Under the pieces are notes generated by a model. That model saw only the letters and a program-made list of their open reading frames with translations, was not told where the DNA came from and did not search any database. From assembly GCF_004123835.1 (NCBI RefSeq), contig NZ_MZMU01000003.1, positions 682,001 through 746,000 of the forward strand: 64,000 bases of DNA, in the 5' to 3' direction. Position numbers and translations under genes: made by a program. The stretch is from Rhizobium leguminosarum (GTDB taxonomy: Bacteria > Pseudomonadota > Alphaproteobacteria > Rhizobiales > Rhizobiaceae). Of the stretch, positions 37,284 through 46,590 are shown one piece after another. The first letter of the stretch is position 1. Every line of letters starts with the position of its first letter.

Positions 37284-38044
37284 ACCCGGCATCCACCACA
37301 CCGGCACTTTCGGTTCGAAACGCGCAGAAGCGCTTTGGCGCCATCCATGCCCTGAAAAATGTAAGCTTCGATGCCTACTCCGGTGAGGTAACCGCTCTCT
37401 TGGGTGACAACGGCGCTGGCAAGTCGACGCTCGTCAAATGCATCAGCGGGCTTCATCGTCTCGACGAAGGAGAGATCCTTGTGGATGGTGCGCCTGTATC
37501 ACTCCATTCAACGGCGGCAGCCCGCCGTGCCGGTATTGAAACCGTCTATCAGGATCTGGCGCTTTTCGACAACCTGACCCCCGTACAGAATTTCTATTGC
37601 GGACGAGAAATCTCTTTCCCCTCCTGGCTGCCGCGTCCGCTCCGTTTCCTCAACACGGGCGCGATGAAGCGGGAAGCAGCAAGTGTCATCGATCGCCTGA
37701 AGGTTAAGCTGCCGAGATTCGACGCGCCGGTCGCGCTGATGTCTGGGGGGCAGCGACAGGCGATCGCGGTCGCGCGCGCCATTGTTTTTGCGCGCAAGCT
37801 GGTGGTTCTCGACGAACCAACGGCCGCCCTCGGGCTTCGCGAGTCTCGCCAGGTTCTTGACCTTATCAATCAGCTCAAAGCCGACGGCAATGCCGTGATC
37901 ATCATCACCCACAATATGGAACATGTCGTTGAAATCGCCGATCGGGCGGTTGTGTTGCGGCAGGGTCGCAAGGTGGGTGAACTGAAGCCAACGGAAGCCA
38001 ACAAGCAGGACATTGTCGCGATGATTGTCGGCGCCGAGGCTTAA
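37280..38044 (+). CDS. Sugar ABC transporter ATP-binding protein, single-domain
   Basis: 254 aa. Walker A LLGDNGAGKSTL, Q-loop VYQDLALFD, signature MSGGQRQAIAVARA, Walker B LVVLDEPTAALG, switch IIITHNMEH. One ATPase domain only, unlike the two-domain RbsA/XylG (about 500 aa); this is the FrcA-type half-size form of CUT2 systems, which must dimerise. Confidence 0.93.
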   Translation: MNPASTTPALSVRNAQKRFGAIHALKNVSFDAYSGEVTALLGDNGAGKSTLVKCISGLHRLDEGEILVDGAPVSLHSTAAARRAGIETVYQDLALFDNLTPVQNFYCGREISFPSWLPRPLRFLNTGAMKREAASVIDRLKVKLPRFDAPVALMSGGQRQAIAVARAIVFARKLVVLDEPTAALGLRESRQVLDLINQLKADGNAVIIITHNMEHVVEIADRAVVLRQGRKVGELKPTEANKQDIVAMIVGAEA

Positions 38045-38121
38045 GGGAGATCGCTGCTTCGTTAGGGCAGCGGACAACGAGATCGCTCTAGAGGAGGGCG
38101 GTCGAAACATGGGAGGTAAAC

Positions 38122-39039
38122 ATGAAACCGCAATCCCTGCTGGGAGCGCTTGCGCTCCTGGCCGTCGCTGCAGTCCCGTCCTTGGCGCAGGAGCCGGTGA
38201 AGCTCGGCTTTATAACCAAATTCCCTGTACCGTTCTTCGCAACAATGGAGAACGCAGCTAAAGACTATGCAAAGAGAAATCCCGGCGTCGAGATCATCTA
38301 CGGGCAGGGTGCATCCGCAACCGACATCGAGGGCCAGATTGCCCAGATCGAGTCCATGGTGACACGAGGCGTGCAGGGCATCGCCCTGACGCCCGTCGAT
38401 CCCACCGTGTCCACTGCCCTGGACAAGGCGGTGGCGGCCGGCATCAAGGTCGTGCTGATGGATAACAATATTCCGGATTGGAACGGCAGGACGGCGCTTG
38501 CCACGACCAATAATTTCGCCGCCGGCAAAATCGCCGGCGAATATCTCAAAACTGTTCTTAAAGCCGGCGACACGCTCGGAATTCTCGAGGGCGTGCCCGG
38601 TGTGCCGGCGCTTGATGACCGTGTGACGGGAATGCTTGAAGGGCTGAAGGGACTTGATGTCGAGATCGTCGGCAAAGGCGCAACAAACTGCACCGAGGAG
38701 CTCGGGATTAGTGTCGCCGAGGATCTGCTGACGAAGAACCCGGACCTCAAGGCCATTTATGCCGCTTGCGGCCCGCCCGCTGCTGGCGCGGCGCGCGCCA
38801 TCAAGAACGCTGGCACTGCCAATGACAAGATTGTGCTGGTCGGTTTCGACTTCTGCTGCGGCGAAGAGGAAGCGCTGAAGAGTGGGGTCGAGGATGCGTC
38901 GGTGGCACAGTTCCCCACCAAGATGGCTGAACTCGGTGTGGATGCGTTGGTAAAATCGATTCGCGGAGAGAAGGTTGAGTCTTTGATCGACTCCGGCGCT
39001 GCGCTCGTAACGCCTGAGAATATGGCGAAATTCAAGTAA
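38122..39039 (+). CDS. Periplasmic sugar-binding protein (RbsB/FrcB-like)
   Basis: 305 aa with signal peptide (MKPQSLLGALALLAVAAV...SLAQ) and GGGAGGT-type ribosome site. Two Rossmann-like lobes of Peripla_BP_4: KLGFITKFPVPFFATMENAAKDYAK, GVQGIALTPVDPTVS, VLMDNNIPDWNG, AIYAACGPPAAGAARAIKNAG and VLVGFDFCCGEEEALKSG. An internal Cys pair (FCCG) plus others is unusual for this class. Feeds the permease and ATPase encoded just before. Ligand not readable. Confidence 0.92.
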   Translation: MKPQSLLGALALLAVAAVPSLAQEPVKLGFITKFPVPFFATMENAAKDYAKRNPGVEIIYGQGASATDIEGQIAQIESMVTRGVQGIALTPVDPTVSTALDKAVAAGIKVVLMDNNIPDWNGRTALATTNNFAAGKIAGEYLKTVLKAGDTLGILEGVPGVPALDDRVTGMLEGLKGLDVEIVGKGATNCTEELGISVAEDLLTKNPDLKAIYAACGPPAAGAARAIKNAGTANDKIVLVGFDFCCGEEEALKSGVEDASVAQFPTKMAELGVDALVKSIRGEKVESLIDSGAALVTPENMAKFK

Positions 39040-39042
39040 CGG

Positions 39043-39075
39043 TTGCCCTCCGCCGACCGCATAGGCGGCGGAGGC
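39043..39075 (+). terminator. Hairpin after the ABC operon
   Basis: TTGCCCTCCGCC pairs with GGCGGAGGCAA (one bulge) right after the binding-protein stop at 39039. No T-run follows, so termination strength is uncertain. Confidence 0.5.
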
Positions 39076-39262
39076 AAACCTCACCCCGCTGTCGGGATAT
39101 CGTCGTGCCCTGTGGCCCGGAGCCACGCCGGCCAGTCGATGCGAAGTTGTCGGGGATGAGCCTATGGTATTTCAAGTCGTCGGGTGACCGATGGATATTT
39201 TCCGTGCAGCAGCTCCGGGCTGCAGACCGGAGAACCATCGCCAGAACCTCCGACGCGGATCG

Positions 39263-39493
39263 CTAGCGCCGCTGGTTCGGCAGCACGCCGGCGCGTTTGT
39301 CGGCTTCGATTGCCGAGATCACGTCGGCATAGGGCTCCTGCCGGGCGACGCTCCAGTAGCGCAATTCGTCGAGCGGGATCTGTTTCCCCGTCATCGCGCA
39401 GACGACATAGGAGCCGGGCGAGAGAATCTGGAAATCGCCATCGAGATACCGGATCTTCGCTTCGCGGTTTCCATGGCCTTCGAACAAATTCAT
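39263..39493 (-). CDS. DUF2093 domain protein
   Basis: 76 aa. MNLFEGHGNREAKIRYLDGD, then FQILSPGSYVVCAMTGKQIPLDELRYWSVARQEPYAD (in pieces) cover the whole family length. Small conserved Rhizobiales protein that usually lies between lpxK and mutL. Here about 4.2 kb containing the regulator/ABC cassette separates it from lpxK. Function unknown; ends with basic NQRR. Confidence 0.9.
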   Translation of the reverse strand: MNLFEGHGNREAKIRYLDGDFQILSPGSYVVCAMTGKQIPLDELRYWSVARQEPYADVISAIEADKRAGVLPNQRR

Positions 39494-39560
39494 GCGCTCC
39501 GTTCCCTGCAGTCTGTCATCCCTTTGCCATACTCCCGCAGGGACTGCTTTTCCAGCTTTT

Positions 39561-41363
39561 TTAGCTTCTGCCGAAAAGCCGTTCGATATCGCTGAGCTTC
39601 AATTCGATATAGGTCGGCCGGCCGTGATTGCATTGGCCGGAGCCGGGCGTCACTTCCATTTCCCGGAGCAGCGCGTTCATTTCCTCCGGTCGCAGCCGCC
39701 GTCCGGAGCGCACCGATCCGTGGCAGGCCATGGTCGCTGCCACATATTCGAGCTTGGCCGACAGGCCCGACGCCGTGTCCCATTCGGCGATCTCGTCGGC
39801 AAGCTGGCGGATCAGCCCATGCGCATCGACCTCGCCGAGCATCGCCGGCGTCTCGCGCACGGCGATCGCCCCGGGGCCGAAACGCTCGATCGAAAGGCCG
39901 AGTTCGGAAAGCTCAGCTGCGTGCTGCATCAGCCGGTCGCAATCCTCTTCCGGAATATCGACGATCTCGGGGATGAGCAGCACCTGCGAGGCCAGCCGCT
40001 TCGAATGCAGCGCCTTGCGCATCGCCTCGAAGACCAGCCGTTCATGCGCGGCATGCTGGTCGACGATGACGAGCCCGTCCTCGGTCTGGGCGACGATGTA
40101 GTTTGCGTGGACCTGCGCCCGCGCCGCGCCGAGCGGATACTTCGCGGTCGGTTCAGGGGCTGCCGGCTGCGGCGAAAACTGCGGCTCGGCCCGCGCCGTC
40201 GGCATCGAAAGTCCGTCGAAGGACGCCTGTGGCCGCTCGCCGAAACCCGTTGTCGGCTGATAGGGGCGGGAGGGCGACGTTTCGGCCGACCATGGCGTCT
40301 GCGGCCGCTGAGCGTACGGCTGGAAGCCGGGGCGGAAGGAGCGCAGCATGTCGCTCGCGCCGGTCGTCGCCGCCCGGCTGCCGTCGCGCGCCAAGGCCTC
40401 GCGGATGGCGCCGACGATCAGGCCACGCACCAGGCCCGGGTCGCGGAACCGCACGTCGGATTTTGCCGGATGCACGTTGACGTCGACGAGAGCGGGATCG
40501 AGCGTGATCGACAGCACCGCCACCGGATAGCGTCCGGATGGGATCGTCTCGGCATAGGCGCCGCGGATCGCCGAGAGGATCAGCTTGTCCTGCACCGGCC
40601 GGCCGTTGACGAAGGCGTATTGATGGGCGGAGTTGCCGCGATTGAAGGTCGGCACGCCGGCAAAGCCGGCAAGCGAGATCTCTTCGCGCGCGGCGTCGAG
40701 CGCAATGGCGTTGTCGCGGAATTCCTTGCCGAGCACCTGCGCCATGCGCGCCAGATGGTCGTCGCCGGTCGCCGGAAATTCCAATGTCGTGCGGTCCGAG
40801 CCCGACAGTACGAAGCGCACGGCGGGAAAGGCGATCGCCATGCGCTTGACGATTTCGGTGATGGCGCCGGCCTCGGCTTTTTCCGTCTTCAGGAATTTGA
40901 GCCGGGCCGGTGTGGCGAAGAACAGGTCGCGCACTTCGACGATCGTCCCGGGATTGGCGGCAGCCGGGCGCAGATGCGCGATCTTGCCGCCGGCAACGGC
41001 AATCTCGTGGCCGCCGGCGCTGTCGCGCCTGCGGCTTGCGATGCTGAGTCTGGCGACCGAGCCGATCGAGGGCAGCGCCTCGCCGCGGAAGCCGAGCGTG
41101 CGGATATCCTCGAGCGTCTCCGAGATCTTCGAGGTGCAGTGGCGCCTGACCGCCAGTTCCAGATCGGCAGCATTCATGCCCGAGCCGTTGTCGCTGACGC
41201 GCAGCAGCGCCTTGCCGCCGCCTGATGTGGCGATTTCGATGCGCGTCGCGCCCGCGTCGAGCGCGTTTTCGATCAGTTCCTTGGCAGCGCTCGCCGGCCG
41301 TTCGATGACTTCGCCGGCGGCGATCTGGTTGATAAGCGTTTCGGAAAGCTGTGTGATGGCCAT
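39561..41363 (-). CDS. mutL: DNA mismatch repair protein MutL
   Basis: 600 aa. GHKL ATPase N-domain: [20 protein letters not shown] and [11 protein letters not shown] variable Pro/Ser-rich linker lies at about 330-400. The C-terminal domain carries [13 protein letters not shown], the DQHA(x)2E(x)4E endonuclease motif, as expected in organisms without MutH. Acts with MutS to nick and coordinate mismatch repair. Start [20 protein letters not shown] is standard. Confidence 0.97.
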   Translation of the reverse strand: MAITQLSETLINQIAAGEVIERPASAAKELIENALDAGATRIEIATSGGGKALLRVSDNGSGMNAADLELAVRRHCTSKISETLEDIRTLGFRGEALPSIGSVARLSIASRRRDSAGGHEIAVAGGKIAHLRPAAANPGTIVEVRDLFFATPARLKFLKTEKAEAGAITEIVKRMAIAFPAVRFVLSGSDRTTLEFPATGDDHLARMAQVLGKEFRDNAIALDAAREEISLAGFAGVPTFNRGNSAHQYAFVNGRPVQDKLILSAIRGAYAETIPSGRYPVAVLSITLDPALVDVNVHPAKSDVRFRDPGLVRGLIVGAIREALARDGSRAATTGASDMLRSFRPGFQPYAQRPQTPWSAETSPSRPYQPTTGFGERPQASFDGLSMPTARAEPQFSPQPAAPEPTAKYPLGAARAQVHANYIVAQTEDGLVIVDQHAAHERLVFEAMRKALHSKRLASQVLLIPEIVDIPEEDCDRLMQHAAELSELGLSIERFGPGAIAVRETPAMLGEVDAHGLIRQLADEIAEWDTASGLSAKLEYVAATMACHGSVRSGRRLRPEEMNALLREMEVTPGSGQCNHGRPTYIELKLSDIERLFGRS

Positions 41364-41546
41364 GGGCTATTTTCGGGGATTCGCGGGCCGGAGGGAAGGG
41401 GTTTCGACAGGCTTTCCCGAAACGTGATCCGGTCCTCCCCCAAATTTGGGAATAGGTAATGTTAAGCCGGTTTTAACATAAAAATGGCATTTCTAATCAC
41501 ATACCTCCGGAAGCTGTGAAATCGAACAGATGTGGGACGCAATAGC

Positions 41547-43271
41547 ATGAGTGCCGGCTTCGAAAAGGCGGACACATCATCAGAAATCGATGGGACTCCC
41601 GCCGAGGCCGATCTGCAGACGGCGCTTTTCGATGTAGTGTGCGACAGCCTTTCCACAGCTTTCATCATCTACGACAAGAACGATCATCTGGTCTTCGCAA
41701 GCCGCCAGACCCTCGAATTCTTTCCGCTGCCCGCCGAAATGCTGAAGCCGGGCACGCGGCTTCGCGATTTCCTCGGCGCAATGTACGACACCGGCATTCG
41801 CCAGCAGTATGATGTCAGGCAGGGTGGCTCGTTGAGCCGCGAAGACTGGCTGTCGCAGAAAATCGCCTCGCATTGGCGCGAGCGCTTCGACGCCGTCGAG
41901 CGCCACGGCGCCGACCGCTGGGTCCGCTTCGTCAAGCGCAGGCTGCCGGGCGGTTACGGCGTCACCATCATCTCCGACATTTCCGAGAACAAGAAGCGCG
42001 AAGAGCAGTGGCGCTCCGATCTGGAGCGGGTGCAGCTCACCGAGGACATTCTCGACAATCTGCCGTTCCCGCTGTTCGTCAAGGATCGCAACCTCACCTA
42101 TGTCGCGGTCAACCTCGCCTTCTGCGAGAAATATCAGACGAGCGCCGACGAGGTGCTCGGGCGCAAGAGCGGCGATCTTTTTTCAGAAGAGATCGCCAAG
42201 CGCTTCGAAGAAAGCGACCGCCATGTGCTGGAGACCGGTGAGATGTCGGTCTCCCGCCAGCGGCAGATCTCCCGCGACGGCATCGAGCGCGATATCGTCA
42301 GCCGCAAGCACCGCATCGGCAAGCCTGGCCGCTATTTCCTGGTGTCGACCATGCAGGACCTGCCGCGCGACGGCGCCGATCTCGACGAGTTCGGCCAAGC
42401 GTCCGCGATCACCGCCTCCAGCAATCAAAGCTATCGCCGCGCCTATGTGCCGGTACCAAGCGGCATCGCACGGCGCGAACCGGCGGCGATGGAAGCGATC
42501 GTTCCGGAGAATTTCTCCGGCCGCAAGGTCCTCGTCGTCACGGCCGACCTCGCCGCCGAGACCGCCGCGCTGCGGACGCTGACGAAATACGGCTTCGAAT
42601 CCTGCTCGGTCCGCGGCGAAGATGAAGAGGAGCGGTTCCTGGAAATCGCCACCTCCTCGGGCATCTCGCTCGATCTTCTGATCATCGACAACCAGATGGG
42701 CATGCGCTGCCTCGAACTTGCCGAGCAATACGGCATCCCGGCGCTCGTCATGGACGGTTTCCAGATCGCCAACGAGCTCACCTTCCAGATTGCCCGCCAT
42801 TTCAATCGCAACAGCCGCAGCGCCGCCGATTCGGATGCGGATTGGGAAATCAGCATTTCCGACGATCCGGTCGGCCTGCAGGTTCTCGTCGCCGAAGACA
42901 ATGATATCAACCAGATCGTCTTTTCGCAGATCCTCGAAGGCCTCGGCTATCGCCATATGCTTGCGGCGACCGGCGACGAGGCCGTGCGCCTCTGGGCCGA
43001 GCACCGGCCGCAGATCGTGCTGATGGATATTTCCCTGCCGGGCTTCAACGGCTTCGAGGCCGCGCGCCTCATCCGGCAGATGGAGGAAACCGGCGGTGGC
43101 ATCCGCACCCCGATCATCGGCGTGCTCACCCAGGCCTTCGAGCGTGACCGCGCCGAATGCGTCAAATCGGGCATGGACGACGTCATCATGAAACCCGTCA
43201 GCCCTGACATGCTGGAGACTATATTTCAGAAATATCTAATGAATGAGGGCATGCGGGCGGCCCGAAACTGA
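41547..43271 (+). CDS. PAS-PAS-receiver protein without kinase domain
   Basis: 574 aa from the ATG at 41547 (a GTG at 41532 is in frame). PAS-7-like N-domain (TAFIIYDKNDHLVFASRQTLEFFP), a second PAS (ILDNLPFPLFVKDRNLTYVAVN), a degenerate receiver-like segment (about 330-430, KVLVVTADLAAETAAL...DLLIIDNQM) lacking the first acidic pair, and an intact C-terminal receiver (QVLVAEDNDINQIVFSQIL, VLMDISLPGFNGFEAA, VLTQAF, MKPV). No HisKA/HATPase part. Likely senses a signal and accepts phosphate from a separate kinase. A c-di-GMP enzyme gene follows by 150 bp. Confidence 0.9.
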   Translation: MSAGFEKADTSSEIDGTPAEADLQTALFDVVCDSLSTAFIIYDKNDHLVFASRQTLEFFPLPAEMLKPGTRLRDFLGAMYDTGIRQQYDVRQGGSLSREDWLSQKIASHWRERFDAVERHGADRWVRFVKRRLPGGYGVTIISDISENKKREEQWRSDLERVQLTEDILDNLPFPLFVKDRNLTYVAVNLAFCEKYQTSADEVLGRKSGDLFSEEIAKRFEESDRHVLETGEMSVSRQRQISRDGIERDIVSRKHRIGKPGRYFLVSTMQDLPRDGADLDEFGQASAITASSNQSYRRAYVPVPSGIARREPAAMEAIVPENFSGRKVLVVTADLAAETAALRTLTKYGFESCSVRGEDEEERFLEIATSSGISLDLLIIDNQMGMRCLELAEQYGIPALVMDGFQIANELTFQIARHFNRNSRSAADSDADWEISISDDPVGLQVLVAEDNDINQIVFSQILEGLGYRHMLAATGDEAVRLWAEHRPQIVLMDISLPGFNGFEAARLIRQMEETGGGIRTPIIGVLTQAFERDRAECVKSGMDDVIMKPVSPDMLETIFQKYLMNEGMRAARN

Positions 43272-43424
43272 AGCATGTCGCGCAAACGTGTGCAGGTGCC
43301 AAAATACCCGTCAACTCCCTAGATTTTAGGGAGGTTCAAGCGGTTATGCCGCTGATTTACTATCGAATTGTTAAGACCTGCCGGTCATTCTTCTGCATGG
43401 CTCCGGAGGAAAGCTCGGGTTTGG

Positions 43425-44789
43425 ATGATGAAATCGGCGGATATAGCTTTCTTGACCGTCGGTCAGAATGAGCTTCAGGCGATGGCCTATACCGATCCGC
43501 TGACCGGATTGGGCAACCGCAATCGCATGCGGGACAAGGTCTTGCAGATCTCTTCCGAGCGCGCCAGCGATCCGGCTCCCTTCACCATCGGCATCGTCAA
43601 CCTGGACAGTTTCAAGCCGATCAACGATCTGTTCGGCTCGACAGCCGGCGATGAAATCCTCTGCCAGGTCGCCCATCGTCTCAGGGCCTGCATTCCTGAT
43701 GGCGCGCTGGTCACCCGCCACGATGGCGACGAATTCGCCTTCGTATTGCCGTTGATCTTCGAACGGGCGAGTGCCGAGAAATTCGGCCAGATGATCCGCG
43801 AGGTGCTGTCGGCGCCTTATGACCTCGGTGACCGCAACGTTCGTCTCTCCGCCTCCCTCGGCTTTTCCATCTATCCCTTCGCCGGAGAGGATTGCGAGGA
43901 ACTGCTGAAGAGCGCCGAAACCGCCCTCTACCGTTCCAAGCGCCGCGGCCGCGGCCAGATCACCGTTTATTCACGCGAGATCGCCCAGGAGATGAAGCGC
44001 GCGACGCAGCTGGAGCAGGCGCTGAGAAACGCCATTATCTCCGACGCGATCGACGTGCATTTCCAGCCGATCGTCTCGCTGTCCAACAATCAGGTTGTCG
44101 GCTTCGAGGCGCTCGCCCGCTGGAACGATCCCGATCTCGGCTTTGTGTCGCCCGGCGTCTTCGTGCCGCTCGCCGAGGAGCGCGGCTTCATTGACGCGCT
44201 GTCGGAGGCGCTGCTGCGCAAAGCCGCTGAAGCCGCACTTTCCTGGCCGCGCGAACTCTTCCTGTCGTTTAATCTCTCCTCGGCCCAACTGATGGATCCG
44301 GGCACGAGCAGCAGCGTCCTGTCGATCCTCGGCCGCGTCGGCTTCGATCCGCATCGCCTGGAGCTGGAGATCACCGAGACCGCGGTGATGAGTTCGGCCG
44401 ATACCGCTCACCGCATCATCGCCGATCTGCGCGCCGCCGGTGTGCGCATCTCGCTCGACGATTTCGGCACCGGCCAGTCGAGCCTCGGGCGCCTGCGCGA
44501 CTTCATCTTCGACAAGATCAAGATCGACCGTGCCTTCGTCTCGCGCATCAATTCCGATCGCGCCTCCGAACACATCATCAAGGCGATCCTCACCATGTGC
44601 GAGGGCTTGGAGCTGGAAGTCGTAGCGGAAGGCATCGAGGATTATGCGGAGGCGGTGAAGTTGCGCACGCTCGGCTGCGGCATGGGCCAGGGCTATCACT
44701 TCGGCCGTCCGGCCGACGGTATCGCCACGCTGCGCTTCCTGCACGAGAACTATTACGATCCGACCATGATGGAGCGTGCCAGCGCATAA
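43425..44789 (+). CDS. GGDEF-EAL protein, probable c-di-GMP phosphodiesterase
   Basis: 454 aa from the ATG at 43425 (start uncertain; GGAGGA is 14 bases upstream). GGDEF domain: AYTDPLTGLGNRNRM start, but the signature reads RHDGDEF, with Asp replacing the first Gly of GGDEF. EAL domain is intact: GFEALARW, Asn in SFNLSSAQL, LELEITETAVM, SLDDFGTGQSSLG, Lys in DKIKIDRAFV and VVAEGIED. So the likely net activity is c-di-GMP hydrolysis, with the GGDEF part regulatory. No membrane helices. Probably linked to the PAS-receiver gene before it. Confidence 0.9.
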   Translation: MMKSADIAFLTVGQNELQAMAYTDPLTGLGNRNRMRDKVLQISSERASDPAPFTIGIVNLDSFKPINDLFGSTAGDEILCQVAHRLRACIPDGALVTRHDGDEFAFVLPLIFERASAEKFGQMIREVLSAPYDLGDRNVRLSASLGFSIYPFAGEDCEELLKSAETALYRSKRRGRGQITVYSREIAQEMKRATQLEQALRNAIISDAIDVHFQPIVSLSNNQVVGFEALARWNDPDLGFVSPGVFVPLAEERGFIDALSEALLRKAAEAALSWPRELFLSFNLSSAQLMDPGTSSSVLSILGRVGFDPHRLELEITETAVMSSADTAHRIIADLRAAGVRISLDDFGTGQSSLGRLRDFIFDKIKIDRAFVSRINSDRASEHIIKAILTMCEGLELEVVAEGIEDYAEAVKLRTLGCGMGQGYHFGRPADGIATLRFLHENYYDPTMMERASA

Positions 44790-44810
44790 AGCGATGGCGC
44801 CACATAAAAA

Positions 44811-44836
44811 CGATGGCGCCCCTGAGAGCGCCATCG
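44811..44836. terminator. Hairpin between convergent genes
   Basis: CGATGGCGC (44811-44819) pairs with GCGCCATCG (44828-44836). It stands between the GGDEF-EAL gene and the PRC-barrel gene. A second GCGATGGCGCC lies just before it, so an alternative fold exists. No clear T-run. Confidence 0.5.
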
Positions 44837-44861
44837 CCTACGCTATACTACCGCGCGCGGA

Positions 44862-45473
44862 TTACTTAGGCGTGGTCGAGCCGGTTGCCGTGGTATCGGT
44901 ACCGGTCGCAGCCGGAGCCGGAGCCTTTTCGGCCGCCAGCATTGCCAGCGTCTTGAACTCGGGTGCAGCCTTCAGCGATTCAGCCGTTTCGCTGGTCGTC
45001 AGCTTGACGCTGCCGTCCTGGGTGTTCTGCGCGACGGTGATCTTTTCCATAGGCACGGCGACATTCTTTTCGCCGATGCCGAGGAAGCCGCCGACGCCAA
45101 CGATTGCGGCAACCATGCCGCCATCCTTCTTCATGATCAGGTCGTTGACGCTGCCGATGCTTTCATTGTTGCCGTTATAGACCGACTGGCCGATATAGGT
45201 GTTGGCGCTGACCTGGTCCGGAGCCTGCTCCGTCAGATAGGCGGCCTGAGCCGTATCTGCCGTCGGTGCTGCGGCCGGAGCCTGTGCGGCATCGCCTGCG
45301 GGCTTGGTGACGTCAGGCGTCATCGGCTTCGGTGCTGCCGGGTCGGCGGGAGCCGCCTGGGTCGGAGCGGCGGGGTCCGCAGGCTGCGGTGCCGTCTGCG
45401 AAAATGCCGCCGGTGCGAAAGCCGTGGCAAACAGTGCGCCAGCGGCAACGGTCGTCAAGAGTTTGCGTGTCAT
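44862..45473 (-). CDS. Exported PRC-barrel domain protein
   Basis: 203 aa from the ATG at 45473, with GAAGGTAGG upstream. Signal peptide (MTRKLLTTVAAGALFATAF...AFSQ), then an Ala/Pro-rich spacer (TAPQPADPAAPTQAAPADPA), then a PRC-barrel: YIGQSVYNGNNESIGSVNDLIMKKDG (in pieces), GVGGFLGIGEKNVAVPMEKI. Ends with an Ala/Thr tail. PRC barrels bind proteins or RNA; in exported rhizobial proteins the role is not known. Confidence 0.9.
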   Translation of the reverse strand: MTRKLLTTVAAGALFATAFAPAAFSQTAPQPADPAAPTQAAPADPAAPKPMTPDVTKPAGDAAQAPAAAPTADTAQAAYLTEQAPDQVSANTYIGQSVYNGNNESIGSVNDLIMKKDGGMVAAIVGVGGFLGIGEKNVAVPMEKITVAQNTQDGSVKLTTSETAESLKAAPEFKTLAMLAAEKAPAPAATGTDTTATGSTTPK

Positions 45474-45657
45474 TTCGAACCTACCTTCGTTTTTCTTTAG
45501 AGTAACCGCTAACCCGGCAACACCTATTTTCAGGTCTCGTTGCCGCGTCAGTTCGAAAGGAAAATGGCTGGTGGCGCGATTGGTTCCGGTTGAAAACACG
45601 GAAAATTTCTCGATTCTCACGGAACATTTATCGAAGAGTGGCCGCCAAAACGAGAAA

Positions 45658-45676
45658 GCGCCCCGGTAAGGGGCGC
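45658..45676 (-). terminator. Terminator of the galactonate-type operon
   Basis: On the minus strand GCGCCCC - TTACC - GGGGCGC followed by TTTCTCGTTTT. Located 27 bp after the SMP-30 gene stop at 45703. Confidence 0.8.
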
Positions 45677-45702
45677 CTCTGATCACCGATGGCAAGCAAA
45701 AG

Positions 45703-46590
45703 TCAGATCACATAGACGGGGTCGAACACGCCTTTGACGTCGATGCCGAGTTCCAGCAGCGCGCCGGCACTGGGCTGCGCCGAACGGGCATCTTCATCCA
45801 GCCCTTCCCAGGCGGTCGTTACCGCCAGCCGGTCGGCATTGACGCCGATGAAGGCAGGGCAGGAGGGCTGGACGGCAGGAACCTTGTAGCGCGAGATGCG
45901 CAGGCCGTCCGGACTGTAGCGGTCGACGACGCCGGCGCCCCAGCGCGCATTCCACAGGTAGCCGTCGGCATCGACCACCGAGCCGTCGATGTCGCCGGGG
46001 TCGTTCATGCTGTCGACGAGCACGATCGGCTCGCCCGAAGGCAGGCCGGTCAACGGATCGACCATGACGCGCATCAGCCGGTTGACGCGGGAATCCGTAT
46101 AATAGCCGATCGTGCCGTCAGGCGAGAAGCAGATCGAATTCGGGATGCTGATGCCGTTGAAGATCTTCGTCACCTTGCCGCTGGCGACGTGATAGATGGC
46201 GCCTGCCTGGTTTTCCGCCCGCTTGCTCATCGTGCCGATCCAGAGCGCGCCGGAAGGATGGGTGCGGCCATCATTCGAACGGTTTTCCGGCCTGTCGTTT
46301 TCGAGCGCGGCGTAGAAGGTCAGGTTGCCGCTTGCGATGTCGCGCACGAAAAGCCCTTCTTCCGTTGCGATCAGCTGCCGCCCGGCGTCGATGCGGGCAA
46401 GCACGCTCGCCATCACAGGCAGCGGGTGCACCTTTTTCTCGCTCGTCGAAAGATTGAGCTCATGCAGTTCCTTGCCGAGAATGTTGAACCACCAGACGGT
46501 ATTGCTGTCCGGATCATAGGTCGGGCCTTCGCCGAGAACGGAATTGGTGTTGCAAAGTGTTTTGCCCTCGAACTCATAAATATCGGTCAT
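45703..46590 (-). CDS. SMP-30/gluconolactonase family sugar lactonase
   Basis: 295 aa beta-propeller. Metal-ligand Glu in VLGEGPTYDP, Asn/Asp in NDGRTHPSGALWIGTMS, then ISIPNSICFSPDG and MNDPGDIDGSVVDADGYLWNARW (in pieces) with the catalytic Asp. Opens an aldono-lactone to the acid. It overlaps the upstream aldolase gene by 4 bp and shares the operon with dgoK and a dehydrogenase, pointing to galactono- or similar lactone as substrate. Confidence 0.93.
   Translation of the reverse strand: MTDIYEFEGKTLCNTNSVLGEGPTYDPDSNTVWWFNILGKELHELNLSTSEKKVHPLPVMASVLARIDAGRQLIATEEGLFVRDIASGNLTFYAALENDRPENRSNDGRTHPSGALWIGTMSKRAENQAGAIYHVASGKVTKIFNGISIPNSICFSPDGTIGYYTDSRVNRLMRVMVDPLTGLPSGEPIVLVDSMNDPGDIDGSVVDADGYLWNARWGAGVVDRYSPDGLRISRYKVPAVQPSCPAFIGVNADRLAVTTAWEGLDEDARSAQPSAGALLELGIDVKGVFDPVYVI

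Noticed and set aside
39492..41225. 577-aa plus-strand frame opposite mutL
   Set aside because: Shadow of mutL; crosses the DUF2093-mutL gap with no ribosome site.
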